Shown one piece after another: positions 26,287 to 35,964 of a stretch of 64,000 bases of DNA. Source of the stretch: Phycisphaeraceae bacterium (lineage in GTDB: Bacteria > Planctomycetota > Phycisphaerae > Phycisphaerales > UBA1924). The stretch covers positions 116,917-180,916 of the forward strand of contig RECQ01000033.1 in NCBI GenBank assembly GCA_007693965.1, written 5' to 3'. The position numbers were made by a program, and so were the translations under genes. Numbering within the stretch: position 1 is the first letter of the stretch; every line of letters starts with the position of its first letter. The notes beneath the pieces are model-generated. The model was given only the letters and a program-made list of their open reading frames with translations. It was not told the origin of the DNA and searched no databases.

Positions 26287-28974
26287 ATGCAGCGCGCTGC
26301 GATGGGGTTGATGGGTGACGCTTCATGCCGACGGCCGGCGGTGGCGGCCTTTGCGCTTGTGAGTTGCGGGATTCTCATATCGAACGCAGCCCCGGACGTT
26401 GGCTCCGGGGTGTGGTTGGTTGCGGCGCTGGCCGCGGGCGTCGGGCTGTCGCTGGCGCCCGGCGTCTGGGCGCGGCTGGCGCTGGGCGTCGCGGTCGTGT
26501 GCCTGGGCGCCGGGTGGTTCGCGCTGCGCGTGCATGAGACGCCTGCGGACTTCATCGGTCGGGCGATGCCAGACGGCCGGGACACGCCGCTGGTGATCGA
26601 GGGTGTCGCGACCGAGTCGGCGCGCACGAGCGAGGGCGGCCGCGGGCGGCTGGGAAGGTTTCTCGCCATCCCGCCATCTTCGTCTTTTCCGGTGCGCGTC
26701 GAGCGTGCTGTGACGCCGGATGGAGGATCACTTCGCGCTGTTGGCGAGATGCGCGTGCTTTCGCGCGAGGTCGTGGATGATGTGCGCGCCGGCGACCGTG
26801 TGCGCATCACCGGGATGGCCCGCGGTGTCGAGCCGCCGCGGAACCCGGGCGGGAGCGATTCGCGGCTGTGGTCGGCCCAGCGGCTGGAGGCGGGCGCGCT
26901 GCGCGTGCCGGCGCGGGGGCTGATCGAGCGGCTGCCGCCTTCTGATTCAGCGTGGTCCACGGTTCGATCGCGGTGGTGGTCGATCGTCGGCGCCATGCGC
27001 GAGCGCACGCGATCGGTTCTGATGGGCGCGATCGAGCGAAGCCCGGACGATGCGCACAGCGCCGGCCGCGCCCTGCTGGCGGCGATGCTGCTGGGCGAGC
27101 GCGGCGAGCCGTTGCGCGATGTCGAGGTGACGTTTCAGCGGCTGGGCCTGGCGCACATGCTGGCGATCAGCGGGCTGCATCTTGGCGCGCTGGCGTGGGC
27201 GGCGCTGCTGGCGCTGCGCGCCACGGGGGATCGGGGCTGGGTGGAGCCGGTCATCATCGCGCTGGTGGTGCTGGCGTACATGATCATCGTGCCCGCGAAG
27301 ACTCCGGTCATGCGGGCGGGGATCATGACGCTGGCGTTCCTGCTCGCCGAGGCGCTGGGGCGGCGCTACGACCGCGTGAACACGCTGGCGTGGATCGGGG
27401 TCGTCATCCTCGCGTGGCGTCCGATGGAGCTCTTCGCGGCGGGGTTCCAGCTCAGCTTCGGCGTGGTCGCGGCGCTCATGCTGCTGGCCGAGCCGCTGCG
27501 GACGCGGTGGTTCGGCGAGCGGCCCGATCCGGACACGCTCAGCGCTGGGGCCAAGGCGATCGAGATTCTGAAAGACTGGATCAGCGCGGCGGTGGCGGCG
27601 TGGGCGGTGTCAGCGCCGATCATTGCGCACCACTTCGGCATCTTCAGCCCGCTGGGCGCGATCACCACGGTGCTGCTGGCGCCGGCGCTGCTCGCGATGC
27701 TGGCGATCGGCTATCTGATGCTCATCGCGTCGGCGATCGCGCCGAGCGTGGGCGCTGTGATCGGACCGGCGCTGACAGCGCTGGGATCGCTGACCACGCA
27801 GGTCGCGTTCCTTTTCGATGGCGGGCCGTGGGCGGCGGTGTATCTGCCGCGGCTGAGCGTGGCTTGGGCGGTGGGGATGACGATGGTGATCGTCGTCTGG
27901 CTGCAGCGCGGAGCGAAGTCGTGGCGCCTGCGCATTGCGCTGGCGGTGATGGCGGCGTGGCTGGCCGGCGCCTGCCTCGATGACGGCCTGGATGCGCACA
28001 CCAGCGCGCGCATCGACACGCTGGCCGTCGGCGACGGGACGTGCATCCTGGTTCGGGCCCGGGCGTGCGCCGGGTGCAGATCAGGCGAGCGTGCGTGCGA
28101 TGTCCATGGAGCGCCCGAGGTGATGGCCCAGCGTCGGCTCGGAGAGCCGACCCACCAGGAGCCGACTCAACAGGAAATCGGTGGACGGGTCTTCGTGACC
28201 GATTCGCTGTTGTGGGACTGCGGCTCGCTGCGGCTGACGCTGGGGGAGCGGGAGATTCCGAGGGCGCTGCGAGCCCTGGGGGCGTGGCGTGTGCGCACGG
28301 TCGTAATCAGCCACGAGGATCTCGATCACTATTCGGCCCTGCCCGACATCGTCGGGCCGCTGGGGGTGCGCACCGTGCTGGTGGGTGAGTCGTTCCTGCG
28401 CGAGGTGGAGGAGAGGCCGCGGGGACCGGTGGCGTTCGTGCGTGATGAGATGGAGCGGCAAGGCATCCGGGTGCTGGCCGTGGCGGCCGGGGACGTGGTG
28501 GAGGTCGGCGGGGCGCGGCTGACGTTCCTGTCGCCCCCGGCGGGTTCGGTGTGGCGGCGCGCCAATGACGCCTCGCTGGTGGCCCGTCTGGATGTGGGCA
28601 CGGAGGCGGGCGAGCGCCGCTTTCTGTTCACAGGGGACATCGAGGCGGAAGCGATTGCGAGCCTGCTCGAATCCGAGGCCGATCTGCGGGCGAATGTGAT
28701 GGAGGCGCCGCACCATGGCAGTGCGCGCGCTTTCGCCATCGACTTCGTGGCGAGGCTGGACCCGGAGATGGTGGTGCAGTCCACGGGGCCGCGGCGGGCG
28801 GGGGATGACCGGTGGGAGGATGTGCGGGCGGCACGGACGTGGTGGACGACGGCGACGGACGGGGCGGTTTCGGTGCGGTTCCTGCGGGACGGACGGATCG
28901 AGGGGGCGGGATTCCGGGAACAGGAGGCGGACCCGGGCCGGGTCGATCGCCACCGGGCGGGTTCGGAGCGGTAG
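26287..28974 (+). CDS. comEC: ComEC/Rec2-type DNA internalisation protein
   Basis: An 895-residue inner-membrane protein that forms the channel for single-stranded DNA during natural transformation. The N-terminal hydrophobic helices and DUF4131-like domain are followed by the multi-spanning Competence domain (with GLAHMLAISGLHLGALAW near residues 285-300) and a C-terminal metallo-beta-lactamase-like domain with SHEDLDHYSALPDIVG (about 674-690) and APHHGSARAF (about 807). The metal-binding His/Asp set is present, so the MBL domain may be a functional nuclease. The start is uncertain among ATGs at 26287, 26302 and 26311. With pilus genes elsewhere in the window it suggests competence. Confidence 0.9.
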   Translation: MQRAAMGLMGDASCRRPAVAAFALVSCGILISNAAPDVGSGVWLVAALAAGVGLSLAPGVWARLALGVAVVCLGAGWFALRVHETPADFIGRAMPDGRDTPLVIEGVATESARTSEGGRGRLGRFLAIPPSSSFPVRVERAVTPDGGSLRAVGEMRVLSREVVDDVRAGDRVRITGMARGVEPPRNPGGSDSRLWSAQRLEAGALRVPARGLIERLPPSDSAWSTVRSRWWSIVGAMRERTRSVLMGAIERSPDDAHSAGRALLAAMLLGERGEPLRDVEVTFQRLGLAHMLAISGLHLGALAWAALLALRATGDRGWVEPVIIALVVLAYMIIVPAKTPVMRAGIMTLAFLLAEALGRRYDRVNTLAWIGVVILAWRPMELFAAGFQLSFGVVAALMLLAEPLRTRWFGERPDPDTLSAGAKAIEILKDWISAAVAAWAVSAPIIAHHFGIFSPLGAITTVLLAPALLAMLAIGYLMLIASAIAPSVGAVIGPALTALGSLTTQVAFLFDGGPWAAVYLPRLSVAWAVGMTMVIVVWLQRGAKSWRLRIALAVMAAWLAGACLDDGLDAHTSARIDTLAVGDGTCILVRARACAGCRSGERACDVHGAPEVMAQRRLGEPTHQEPTQQEIGGRVFVTDSLLWDCGSLRLTLGEREIPRALRALGAWRVRTVVISHEDLDHYSALPDIVGPLGVRTVLVGESFLREVEERPRGPVAFVRDEMERQGIRVLAVAAGDVVEVGGARLTFLSPPAGSVWRRANDASLVARLDVGTEAGERRFLFTGDIEAEAIASLLESEADLRANVMEAPHHGSARAFAIDFVARLDPEMVVQSTGPRRAGDDRWEDVRAARTWWTTATDGAVSVRFLRDGRIEGAGFREQEADPGRVDRHRAGSER

Positions 28975-29067
28975 GATCATGTGAGGACCCGGGACGTCCT
29001 TGTGCGAGTGTGTACGGAAGTGCAATGCGGCGTCGGGTTCTATGCGCCGGATCCAGGGAGCGGGCTG

Positions 29068-29685
29068 GTGGGAGACGACGGACAAATCAATCTGCGACGC
29101 GGCTTCACGCTGATCGAGCTGCTGGTGACGATCGGAATCATCGCGCTGCTGCTGGGGATTCTGACGCCGGTGCTGTCGGGCGCTCGGGAGAGCGCGCGGC
29201 GGGCGGCTTGTCTGTCGAACCTGCGTCAGACCGGGATCGGGCTGCAGGTCTATCTGAACGAGAACCGTGGGATTCTGCCATACGCTCTGCCGCTGGATGA
29301 CAGTGAGATCGTGGGCGAGACGGGCGAGCCATCGCCGGACAGCATCATGGCGAACATCGGGCCGACGGTGGATTCGCTCGAGGTCTTCATCTGCCCTTCG
29401 GATTCTGATATTCCTGAGGCGGTGTATCGCCTGCCGCAGGGACCGATCGGGGCGCATTCGAGTTATGAATACTGGGCGGGATGGCTGATGCTGTTCCGCG
29501 AGTTGAACGCGTTTGATCGGCGTCCCGAGGTGACGGTGACGCGATTTTATGAGTTCGAACGGGAGTTTCCGGTGCTGGCGGACTCGGCGCCGCGGCATCG
29601 GGGCGGGCCCGTCTATGATCAGAACGCGGTGTATTTCGGAGACTGGCGAGCCGATTGGATGGTTCTGAACCCGAGCGAGGATTAA
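29068..29685 (+). CDS. Prepilin-like protein with type IV N-terminal methylation signal
   Basis: The N-terminus has the prepilin-peptidase signature RRG-FTLIELLVTIGIIALLLG, then ARESARRAACLSNLRQTGIGLQVYL, which resembles the DUF1559/H-X9-DG family of planctomycete pseudopilins. The C-terminal part is short and globular (CPSDSDIPEAVYRLP, then HRGGPVYDQNAVYFGDW). GTG 29068 is chosen because it gives an 11-residue leader and has GGGAG seven bases upstream; the frame is open back to 28981, which would make an untypically long leader. It follows comEC directly and may be a minor pseudopilin. Confidence 0.8.
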   Translation: MGDDGQINLRRGFTLIELLVTIGIIALLLGILTPVLSGARESARRAACLSNLRQTGIGLQVYLNENRGILPYALPLDDSEIVGETGEPSPDSIMANIGPTVDSLEVFICPSDSDIPEAVYRLPQGPIGAHSSYEYWAGWLMLFRELNAFDRRPEVTVTRFYEFEREFPVLADSAPRHRGGPVYDQNAVYFGDWRADWMVLNPSED

Positions 29686-29689
29686 CGCA

Positions 29690-30511
29690 ATGGACGACGG
29701 CGCCAGGCACGACAGGAAATTTGGTTCACTGCTGGATGCGGTCGAGGGTGGCGATGCGCAGTCGCCGAAGCAGACAAAGCCGGCGCGGGTGAAGGATCCC
29801 GCGGCGGCACGTCGGCGCACGCGCTTTGCGCAGATGCTCGGCGGGGCGATGGCGTTGTCGGGCGCGCTGGTGGGCGCATCGCTGGCGTGGTCGGAATTCA
29901 AGCCGATCCGGCCTCCGGACGTCTTCAACGATCCTTTTGACAATGTGCTGGCATTCGCGCTGCTGGACAAGGATTTCAACAAGCTGCCCATTGAGCGGCG
30001 CATCGAACTGCTCAAGGAGATGGCGGAGCGATTCCGTTCACTGGACGCCGGCGATTCGGCGCTGATGGCGGCCTTCGCGGCGGGCATCGGGGGCAAGGCC
30101 CGGGCCCAGTTGCAGGAAAACCTGCAGGTGCTGGCGATGGACATGACCGAGATGTTCGCGATGAAGTACGCCCAGGCGCCTGCGGACCAGAAGGAAGAGG
30201 CGCTGGAGGCGGCGCTGGTCGAGATGTTCACGCTGATGCAGGAGCTGAGTCCGGTGGAGGGCGAGCAGCGAGACGCCGCGGAGACGCTGGAGCGAATCCG
30301 CGAGCGCTCGCAGCGCCGAGCGGAGAACCGGGCGGGCGACGGCGGCGGAGCGATGCAGTCCGCCGAGGTGGGCCGGATGATTGACTGGATCCAGGGCGAC
30401 GGGAACCAGAACAGCTCACCGGGGGAGCGAGCACGGGTGACGCGTTTCATGCGCGACACGGTGCGGTACATGCGCGGGCAGGACATCAACAAGGGGCCGC
30501 GGCGGGATTGA
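29690..30511 (+). CDS. Single-pass membrane protein of unknown function
   Basis: I do not recognise a family. The 273-residue product has a basic cytoplasmic N-terminus of about 45 residues, one membrane helix (MLGGAMALSGALVGASLAWS), and a periplasmic helical domain (LPIERRIELLKEMAERFRSL; EEALEAALVEMFTLMQELSP) ending in an Arg-rich, Gly-rich tail. It starts four bases after the prepilin-like gene, so the two are co-transcribed and may act together at the envelope. Confidence 0.65.
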   Translation: MDDGARHDRKFGSLLDAVEGGDAQSPKQTKPARVKDPAAARRRTRFAQMLGGAMALSGALVGASLAWSEFKPIRPPDVFNDPFDNVLAFALLDKDFNKLPIERRIELLKEMAERFRSLDAGDSALMAAFAAGIGGKARAQLQENLQVLAMDMTEMFAMKYAQAPADQKEEALEAALVEMFTLMQELSPVEGEQRDAAETLERIRERSQRRAENRAGDGGGAMQSAEVGRMIDWIQGDGNQNSSPGERARVTRFMRDTVRYMRGQDINKGPRRD

Positions 30512-30926
30512 GGGGTGTGAGGTGCGCTGGGGCGAGGAGTGCGCTGGGGTGAATTCAGATTTGAGATTTGAAATTTGAGATTTTGACCTCATGCTCGTGA
30601 CCATTGGAGCTCATCTCCGGGTCCGAATTCTCCGCATGTATGGGGCGAGTGGAGGTGGAACGGCCGTCTGGCCGGGGGGTGGTGTGCGGGGGTGGCAGGC
30701 GGTTGGTTGGTCCGATGGAGGCAGGCCGCCTCCGGGTGGCTGATGCCGGCCGAAGGGGGGTGTGCGCGGGGAATACCGAACAGAATGCAATCATCCGGCC
30801 CCTCATTGGCTTCGGGCGGCGGGCGGTGTGCATATGATGGTGGTGATTGGTCGGGCCGGCTTCCTGCGCGGGAGCGGATGGCCGATGGATGTCTGAGAGC
30901 GAGTAACCCGCAGGAGACCGCATCGC
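30512..30926. other. Intergenic region before phoH
   Basis: About 415 bases with no convincing gene. It holds the AT-rich repeat at 30551-30586 and G-rich sequence. A TATGAT hexamer at 30833-30838 could be a -10 box for phoH, but no well-spaced -35 is visible. Confidence 0.4.
30551..30586. repeat. AT-rich tandem repeat (AGATTTGA-type)
   Basis: An AT-rich run of AGATTTGA/AAATTTGAGAT units in otherwise GC-rich DNA. The same unit makes up the larger insert within eboE at 39485-39579. Confidence 0.8.
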
Positions 30927-31985
30927 GTGGAGTTGACCATCCGCCTGCCGCGGGACGCCGACCGGGTTTCGTACCTGGGTACGGGGGACCGGAACATCAA
31001 GATGATCCGCGAGGCGCTGGGCGTTCGCATCTCCGCGCGCGATGACACCGTGCATGTGATGGGCGATCGGGAGGCTGTCTTCACGGCGCGGACGGTGCTC
31101 GATCGTCTGGGAGATGCGGCCCGGCGTCGTCGGACGCTGAGCCGGCGCGATGTGCTGGATCTGATCTCGGAGGCCGGGCACGGCGGCGGCGGGCACGAGT
31201 TGGACAACGGCTTTGGCGAGGAGAGTTCAGAGACCGAGCAGTTGCTGCGGGCGGCGTGGGACGACCGACTGGACGTCTACGCAGGGGGCAGGCCGATTGT
31301 GGCCCGCTCGGAGAATCAGCAGCGCTATCTCGATGCGCTGCGCGATCATGACCTGGTATTCGCGATCGGCCCGGCGGGGACGGGGAAGACGTATCTCGCT
31401 GTCGCCGCGGCGGTGCATCTGCTGAAGGCGGGGCGGCTCAAGAAGGTGGTGCTGGTGCGCCCGGCGGTGGAGGCGGGCGAGAAGCTGGGCTTCCTGCCGG
31501 GCGACATGGAGGCGAAGGTGAACCCCTACCTGCGCCCTCTGTTCGACGCGCTGCACGACATGATGGACTTCTCCACCATCAAGCGGTTCATGCTGCACGA
31601 TGTGGTGGAGGTGGCGCCGCTGGCCTTCATGCGCGGGCGAACGCTGAACGACGCTGTGATCATTCTCGATGAGGCCCAGAACACCACGAAGGGACAGATG
31701 AAGATGTTCCTGACGAGGATGGGGCAGCGTTCGAAGATGATCGTGACAGGGGATGTGACGCAGATCGATCTGCCCGATCCGCGCGAGAGCGGGTTGATCG
31801 ACGCTGCGAAGCGCCTGCGCCGGGTCGAGGGCGTTGCGTTCGTGTCTTTGGACCGGACGGACATCGTGCGTCACGCTTTGGTGCAGCGGATCGTGGACGC
31901 GTACGGAGACGATGCGAACAGAAGCAGGACCGGCCTTGAGTCCGACATTCACGTAGACAGCGCAACGGAGCCGGATGGCGCCTGA
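30927..31985 (+). CDS. phoH: PhoH family ATPase
   Basis: A 352-residue cytoplasmic P-loop protein. An N-terminal KH-like RNA-binding segment (NIKMIREALGVRISARDDTV) precedes the PhoH ATPase with Walker A GPAGTGKTYLA (about 148-158), RPAVEAGEKLGFLPGD, Walker B VIILDEAQN (about 243-251) and TGDVTQIDLP. It is thought to act in RNA metabolism with YbeY. The GTG start has AGGAGA nine bases upstream. It is followed 26 bases later by the PgpH-type gene, as in the phoH-pgpH-ybeY arrangement of many bacteria; no ybeY is seen here. Confidence 0.93.
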   Translation: MELTIRLPRDADRVSYLGTGDRNIKMIREALGVRISARDDTVHVMGDREAVFTARTVLDRLGDAARRRRTLSRRDVLDLISEAGHGGGGHELDNGFGEESSETEQLLRAAWDDRLDVYAGGRPIVARSENQQRYLDALRDHDLVFAIGPAGTGKTYLAVAAAVHLLKAGRLKKVVLVRPAVEAGEKLGFLPGDMEAKVNPYLRPLFDALHDMMDFSTIKRFMLHDVVEVAPLAFMRGRTLNDAVIILDEAQNTTKGQMKMFLTRMGQRSKMIVTGDVTQIDLPDPRESGLIDAAKRLRRVEGVAFVSLDRTDIVRHALVQRIVDAYGDDANRSRTGLESDIHVDSATEPDGA

Positions 31986-32011
31986 TCGCGCATGCGGGCG
32001 ACGAATGAACC

Positions 32012-34387
32012 ATGGCTGACATGCGGCCACAAACACGAGCGGGACGACCGGGCGACCGGAAGCCGGGCGCCGGCAGGAGCGCTGCGCGGACGCGGCGGGA
32101 GCAGTTCCGCCGGCGGGCGAACCGCACTGAATCGGGGTGGAAGGATGCGCTGCGCCGTCCGGCGTCGCTGCAGGGGTTGTTGATCGCACTGCTCTTCGTG
32201 TGCGCGGCGGGCGCGCTGCTGGCGTGGGCCAATGAGCAACCCTCGGCGCCGGTGGGTCGCGTGATGACCGAGAGCCGCGTGGTGCGGATGGATTTTGAGC
32301 TGGAGGATCGGCTGGCGACATCGCGAGCGCGGGATCTGGCGCGGGCGCGGGCGCCGCGGGCGTACACGGCGGACATGCGCGTGTTGGAGGATCTCGAGAC
32401 ATCACTCAAGGGATTGCCGACGGCGCTGGCGGAGGCGGACACGCTGGAGAAGGTGAGTCCATCGATTCGCGAGGCGTTCGGGCTCACGCAAGAGCGGCTG
32501 GATGCGATTCGAGAGCACGTCGTGGCGGGCGAGGCGGACCAGGTGTGGGCACGAAAGATCGAGCGGCTGATGGGAGAGCTGCGTTCGTTGGCGCTGGTGG
32601 ATGCGCAGACGTACCAGATCGAGAACCAGCTTCCGAATATGCATGTGGAGCTGCACGTCGGTGACGAGGCGTCGGTTCGGGCGCCGCGAGGGCGCGTGCT
32701 GAATGTGGAGGGCGAGCAGTTCGTCGGCGAGATCCGGCGGGTGGTGCGCGAGGCGGGCTTCACGGAGCCCTCGGCGGGCCTGGTGGTGGATCGCCTGACG
32801 CGCAACGTTCGCCCGACGTTTTCACTCAGTGAGTCGTTGACGGAGCAGAGCCAGCTTCGGGCGGCGGAGGCGGTCGATCCCGAGATGACGCGATACCGGG
32901 CTGGGCTGGTGATCGCGCAACGCGGCCGCGTGCTGTATGATGACGCCGCGGCGCTTCTGCAGGCGGAGCACGAGACGTGGATGAATTCGTTGTCGTCGCT
33001 GACGCTCTGGTCCGGTCGGCTCGGCGCCGCGGGCGTTGCGCTGATCGTGACGATGGGAATGGGCGCGTATGTGACGATCTTCTGTCCGCGAATCCGTCGG
33101 AACCCGATGCGGATCATGGCGATCGTGGCGCTGATGGGCGTGATGCTCACGATTGCGGTGACGGCGGGGGTGATGCATCCCGGCCTGGCGCCGCTGGCCG
33201 CCACGGCGCCGGTGGTCTTTTTCGCAGTGATCATGGCGATCGCCTATGACCAGCGTACGGCGTTGGCGCTGGCGTCGCTGCACGCGCTGCTGGTGGGGAC
33301 GGCGCTGGGGCTTCCGCTGGCGTTTTACCTGGTGGCGCTTTCGGGCCTGGGGGTGGCGGCGTGGCGGCTGCGCGAGATCCGGCATCGAAATGCGTTGATC
33401 TACGCGGGATTCTGGGCGGGATCGGCGATGGCGATCGCAACGGTGGTGACGGCGCCGCTGACGCTGCCGCTGGGGCCGAACGTGTGGATGCAAATCGTGA
33501 CGGATGCGCTGTGGACGGGCGCGGGAGGCGTGTTGGTCGGCTTCGTGACGTTGGGCATCCTGCCCACGGTGGAGCGCGCTTTCGGCATCACGACGGGCAT
33601 GACGCTGATCGAGCTGCGCGATCCGAAGCAGCCGCTGCTGCGCGAGCTTCAGCAGCGGGCGCCGGGGACGTACCAGCATTCATTCACGGTGGCCACGCTT
33701 GCGGAGACGGCGGCGGACGCGATCGGCGCCGATCGGCTGCACCTCTTCGTCGGAGCGCTGTATCACGACATCGGAAAGATGAACAAGCCGGACTACTTCG
33801 TCGAAAACCAGTCCGGGCAGTTCAACCGACATTCGAAACTGAGCCCGGCGATGTCCTTGCTGGTGATCGTGGGGCATGTGAAGGACGGGATGGAGTTGGC
33901 GAAGGAATACGGCCTGCCACGTTCACTGCATCACTACATCGAATCGCACCACGGAACGACGCTGGTGGAGTATTTCTACCACGCTGCCCAGCAGAAGGCG
34001 GACGAGACGGATGTGGGCAGGCCGCAGGAGATCGAGTATCGCTATCCCGGCCCGCGTCCGCACAGCAAGGAGGCGGCCATCCTGATGCTGTGCGACGCAG
34101 TCGAGAGCGCGACGCGGGCCATGTCGGACCCGACGCCCAGCCGCATCGAAACGCTGGTGCACGAGCTGGCCGGCCGAAGGCTGATGGATGGTCAGTTCGA
34201 CGAGTGCGATCTGACGCTGCGCGAGCTGCATGTGATCGAGGCGTCGCTGGTGAAGACGCTGTGCTCGGTGTACCACGGACGCGTTGCGTATCCGACTTCT
34301 CAGGGCAAGGACGAGCAGAAAGAGAAGAAGTCTGCGGAGGATGCGCGCAAGAAGTCAGAGGGCGAGCCTGCGGAGCGGACTGCTTGA
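32012..34387 (+). CDS. 7TM-HD protein, PgpH-type cyclic-di-AMP phosphodiesterase
   Basis: The 791-residue product has a basic N-terminus, one membrane helix (LLIALLFVCAAGALLAW), a 270-residue extracytoplasmic 7TMR-HDED domain, seven membrane helices, and a cytoplasmic HD domain with GTYQHSFTVA (about 552), LYHDIGKMNKP (about 582) and further His/Asp residues (ESHHGTTLVEYF; LCDAVESATRAM). PgpH enzymes hydrolyse cyclic-di-AMP; substrate here is inferred from family and from the PhoH neighbour. The C-terminal 30 residues are a Lys/Glu-rich tail that is likely disordered. Confidence 0.9.
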   Translation: MADMRPQTRAGRPGDRKPGAGRSAARTRREQFRRRANRTESGWKDALRRPASLQGLLIALLFVCAAGALLAWANEQPSAPVGRVMTESRVVRMDFELEDRLATSRARDLARARAPRAYTADMRVLEDLETSLKGLPTALAEADTLEKVSPSIREAFGLTQERLDAIREHVVAGEADQVWARKIERLMGELRSLALVDAQTYQIENQLPNMHVELHVGDEASVRAPRGRVLNVEGEQFVGEIRRVVREAGFTEPSAGLVVDRLTRNVRPTFSLSESLTEQSQLRAAEAVDPEMTRYRAGLVIAQRGRVLYDDAAALLQAEHETWMNSLSSLTLWSGRLGAAGVALIVTMGMGAYVTIFCPRIRRNPMRIMAIVALMGVMLTIAVTAGVMHPGLAPLAATAPVVFFAVIMAIAYDQRTALALASLHALLVGTALGLPLAFYLVALSGLGVAAWRLREIRHRNALIYAGFWAGSAMAIATVVTAPLTLPLGPNVWMQIVTDALWTGAGGVLVGFVTLGILPTVERAFGITTGMTLIELRDPKQPLLRELQQRAPGTYQHSFTVATLAETAADAIGADRLHLFVGALYHDIGKMNKPDYFVENQSGQFNRHSKLSPAMSLLVIVGHVKDGMELAKEYGLPRSLHHYIESHHGTTLVEYFYHAAQQKADETDVGRPQEIEYRYPGPRPHSKEAAILMLCDAVESATRAMSDPTPSRIETLVHELAGRRLMDGQFDECDLTLRELHVIEASLVKTLCSVYHGRVAYPTSQGKDEQKEKKSAEDARKKSEGEPAERTA

Positions 34388-34524
34388 GTGGGGATGGGGA
34401 TCACCACATAGCACTGAGAGGGATTTTGTTGTTCAGTGTGGATACAGGCTCGATGCGCGCTGCCGGAGCGTCTACAAGTGTGAACTTGAACGTGACGCCT
34501 TCTGCGACGCCTCATGCGCGCAAG

Positions 34525-34555
34525 AGACGCCGAGGCTGAGTCTTCGAAGCCTCGG
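34525..34555. repeat. Palindromic interspersed repeat, copy 1
   Basis: CCGAGGCT and AGCCTCGG form a perfect 8-bp inverted repeat around ten bases, preceded by AGACG. It lies between two convergent genes (pgpH-type and ogt) and could act as a two-way terminator. Other copies are at 35868, 36106 and 38586. Confidence 0.75.
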
Positions 34556-34576
34556 AAATGGGCGCACCGAGCGAAT

Positions 34577-35104
34577 TCAGATCGCCTGTTCGAGTTCGAG
34601 CAGAGCTCTTTTTCGCTCGATCCCCGCTGCGTAGCCGGTGAGTTTGTTTCCAGCGCCGATGATTCGGTGGCAGGGAACGATGATGGCGACGGGGTTGGCG
34701 CCCACCGCGGCGCCGACAGCGCGGGCGGCGGAGGGGCGGTCGATGCGGGCGGCGAGCCGGGCGTAGGTTTCGGTGAAGCCGCTGGGGATATCGAGCAGCG
34801 CGGTCCAGGCGGTGAGCTGGAAGGGCGTGCCGCGGAGGGCGAGGGGGATGTCGAAGGTGGTGCGCGCGCCGGCGAAGTATTCGTCCAGCTGGGTTTCGAG
34901 GACGTCGAGTTTGTGCGCATCATCGTCGCACTGATCGCGGCGCTCGATCGTCGTCGCGGCGGCGGGATCGCGGAGGAATGTGAGCGAGACCAGGGCGCCG
35001 CGGCTGACGCGGGCCTCCATCGGGCCGAGGGGTGTGTCGATGCGGCGCACGGAGTGGCGAACGTGCAGGGCGGCGGCACGGGATGGGGCTGTGAAAGTCG
35101 TCAT
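34577..35104 (-). CDS. ogt: Methylated-DNA-protein-cysteine methyltransferase
   Basis: A suicide enzyme that transfers O6-alkyl groups from guanine in DNA to its own cysteine. The 175-residue product has TPFQLTAWTALLDIPSGFTE, RAVGAAVGANPVAIIVPCHR with the acceptor Cys near residue 144, and the closing GNKLTGYAAGIERKRALLEL. The ATG at 35104 is chosen because the protein then has the normal Ogt length; the frame is open 34 codons further upstream without family features. It is divergent from the thioredoxin-like gene. Type assignment (Ogt rather than Ada domain) follows from the lack of extra domains. Confidence 0.92.
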   Translation of the reverse strand: MTTFTAPSRAAALHVRHSVRRIDTPLGPMEARVSRGALVSLTFLRDPAAATTIERRDQCDDDAHKLDVLETQLDEYFAGARTTFDIPLALRGTPFQLTAWTALLDIPSGFTETYARLAARIDRPSAARAVGAAVGANPVAIIVPCHRIIGAGNKLTGYAAGIERKRALLELEQAI

Positions 35105-35193
35105 GTGGAGAGTGTACCTCGCCGGGCCGCGGCGGCGCTCTACAATGTGGCCACGACAGAGACATGCACAAAGTTGAGCAAGGAGAACTCCCC

Positions 35194-35775
35194 ATGGCCG
35201 CCACACCTTCGACGATGATCCCGCTCGGAACGCCGATGCCGAGTTTTTCGCTGCCGGACACGGTGTCGGGAGGGATGGTGACCGCGGCGGATGTGCGCGG
35301 GGGCAGGGGCGTGGTGGTGGCGTTCATCTGCAACCACTGCCCGTTCGTGAAGCATCTGCGCGAGGGGCTGGCGGAGTTCGGGCGCTGGTGTGATGAGAAG
35401 GGCGTCAAGATGGTGGCGATCAGCTCGAACAACATCGAGACGCACCCGGACGACAGCCCGGAGAAGATGAAGGCGGAGGCGAAGCAGGCGGGGTACACGT
35501 TTCCATATCTGTACGACGAGTCACAGGAGGTGGCGAAGTCGTTCAGCGCGGCGTGCACGCCGGATTTCTTTCTGTTCGACGGGAAGGGGAAGCTGTATTA
35601 CCGCGGGCAGTTCGATGAGAGTCGGCCGAACAATGGGATGCCGGTGACGGGAGCGGACCTGCGGGCGGCGGTGGAGGCGCTGGTGGCGGGGACGGCGGCG
35701 CCGGAGGATCAGAAGCCGAGCATCGGGTGCAACATCAAGTGGAAGAGCGGGAATGAGCCGGAGTATGCGAGGTAG
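35194..35775 (+). CDS. Thioredoxin-fold redoxin (AhpC/TSA-like)
   Basis: The 193-residue cytoplasmic protein has a redoxin fold with FICNHCPFVKHLREGLAEFG, where the CxxC-type pair (CNHC, about residues 46-49) is at the active-site position, and TPDFFLFDGKGKLYYRGQFD. This subgroup of peroxiredoxin-like proteins is common and its substrate is not defined. The start ATG 35194 has AGGAGAA closely upstream. No partner reductase is adjacent. Confidence 0.88.
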   Translation: MAATPSTMIPLGTPMPSFSLPDTVSGGMVTAADVRGGRGVVVAFICNHCPFVKHLREGLAEFGRWCDEKGVKMVAISSNNIETHPDDSPEKMKAEAKQAGYTFPYLYDESQEVAKSFSAACTPDFFLFDGKGKLYYRGQFDESRPNNGMPVTGADLRAAVEALVAGTAAPEDQKPSIGCNIKWKSGNEPEYAR

Positions 35776-35778
35776 TCG

Positions 35779-35816
35779 GTAGATGGGAGATGGGAGATGG
35801 GGATTGGAGATCATGG
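35779..35816. repeat. Short tandem repeat (AGATGGG-type)
   Basis: Repeats of GAGATGGG with variants, immediately after the stop of the redoxin gene. It resembles the reverse complement of the run at 5383-5425. Confidence 0.7.
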
Positions 35817-35867
35817 ATCGGGCGTCGAGCTCGGCTCGGGGCGTTTCAGGGAGCGCGGGCGCTGTTT

Positions 35868-35904
35868 CCGAGGCTTCGTCGAAGACTCCTCAGCCTCGGC
35901 GTCT
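35868..35904. repeat. Palindromic interspersed repeat, copy 2
   Basis: The element in reverse orientation (CCGAGGCTTCG ... CAGCCTCGGCGTCT) with a few extra bases in the loop compared with copies 1, 3 and 4. Confidence 0.7.
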
Positions 35905-35964
35905 GTGAGAAACTGCGTCACGCGTGAGAGATGCATGCGCGCGGAATCGGGGAAACGCACTTGT

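Noticed and set aside
25703..26311. Open frame of 202 codons on the plus strand before comEC
   Set aside because: No ribosome-binding site, no family resemblance, runs through the terminator-like hairpin and overlaps the comEC start.
28081..30492. Open frame of 803 codons on the minus strand opposite comEC and the prepilin-like gene
   Set aside because: It is the antisense of real genes on the plus strand, is rich in Arg, Pro and His as expected for a GC-rich shadow frame, and has no domain or start site.
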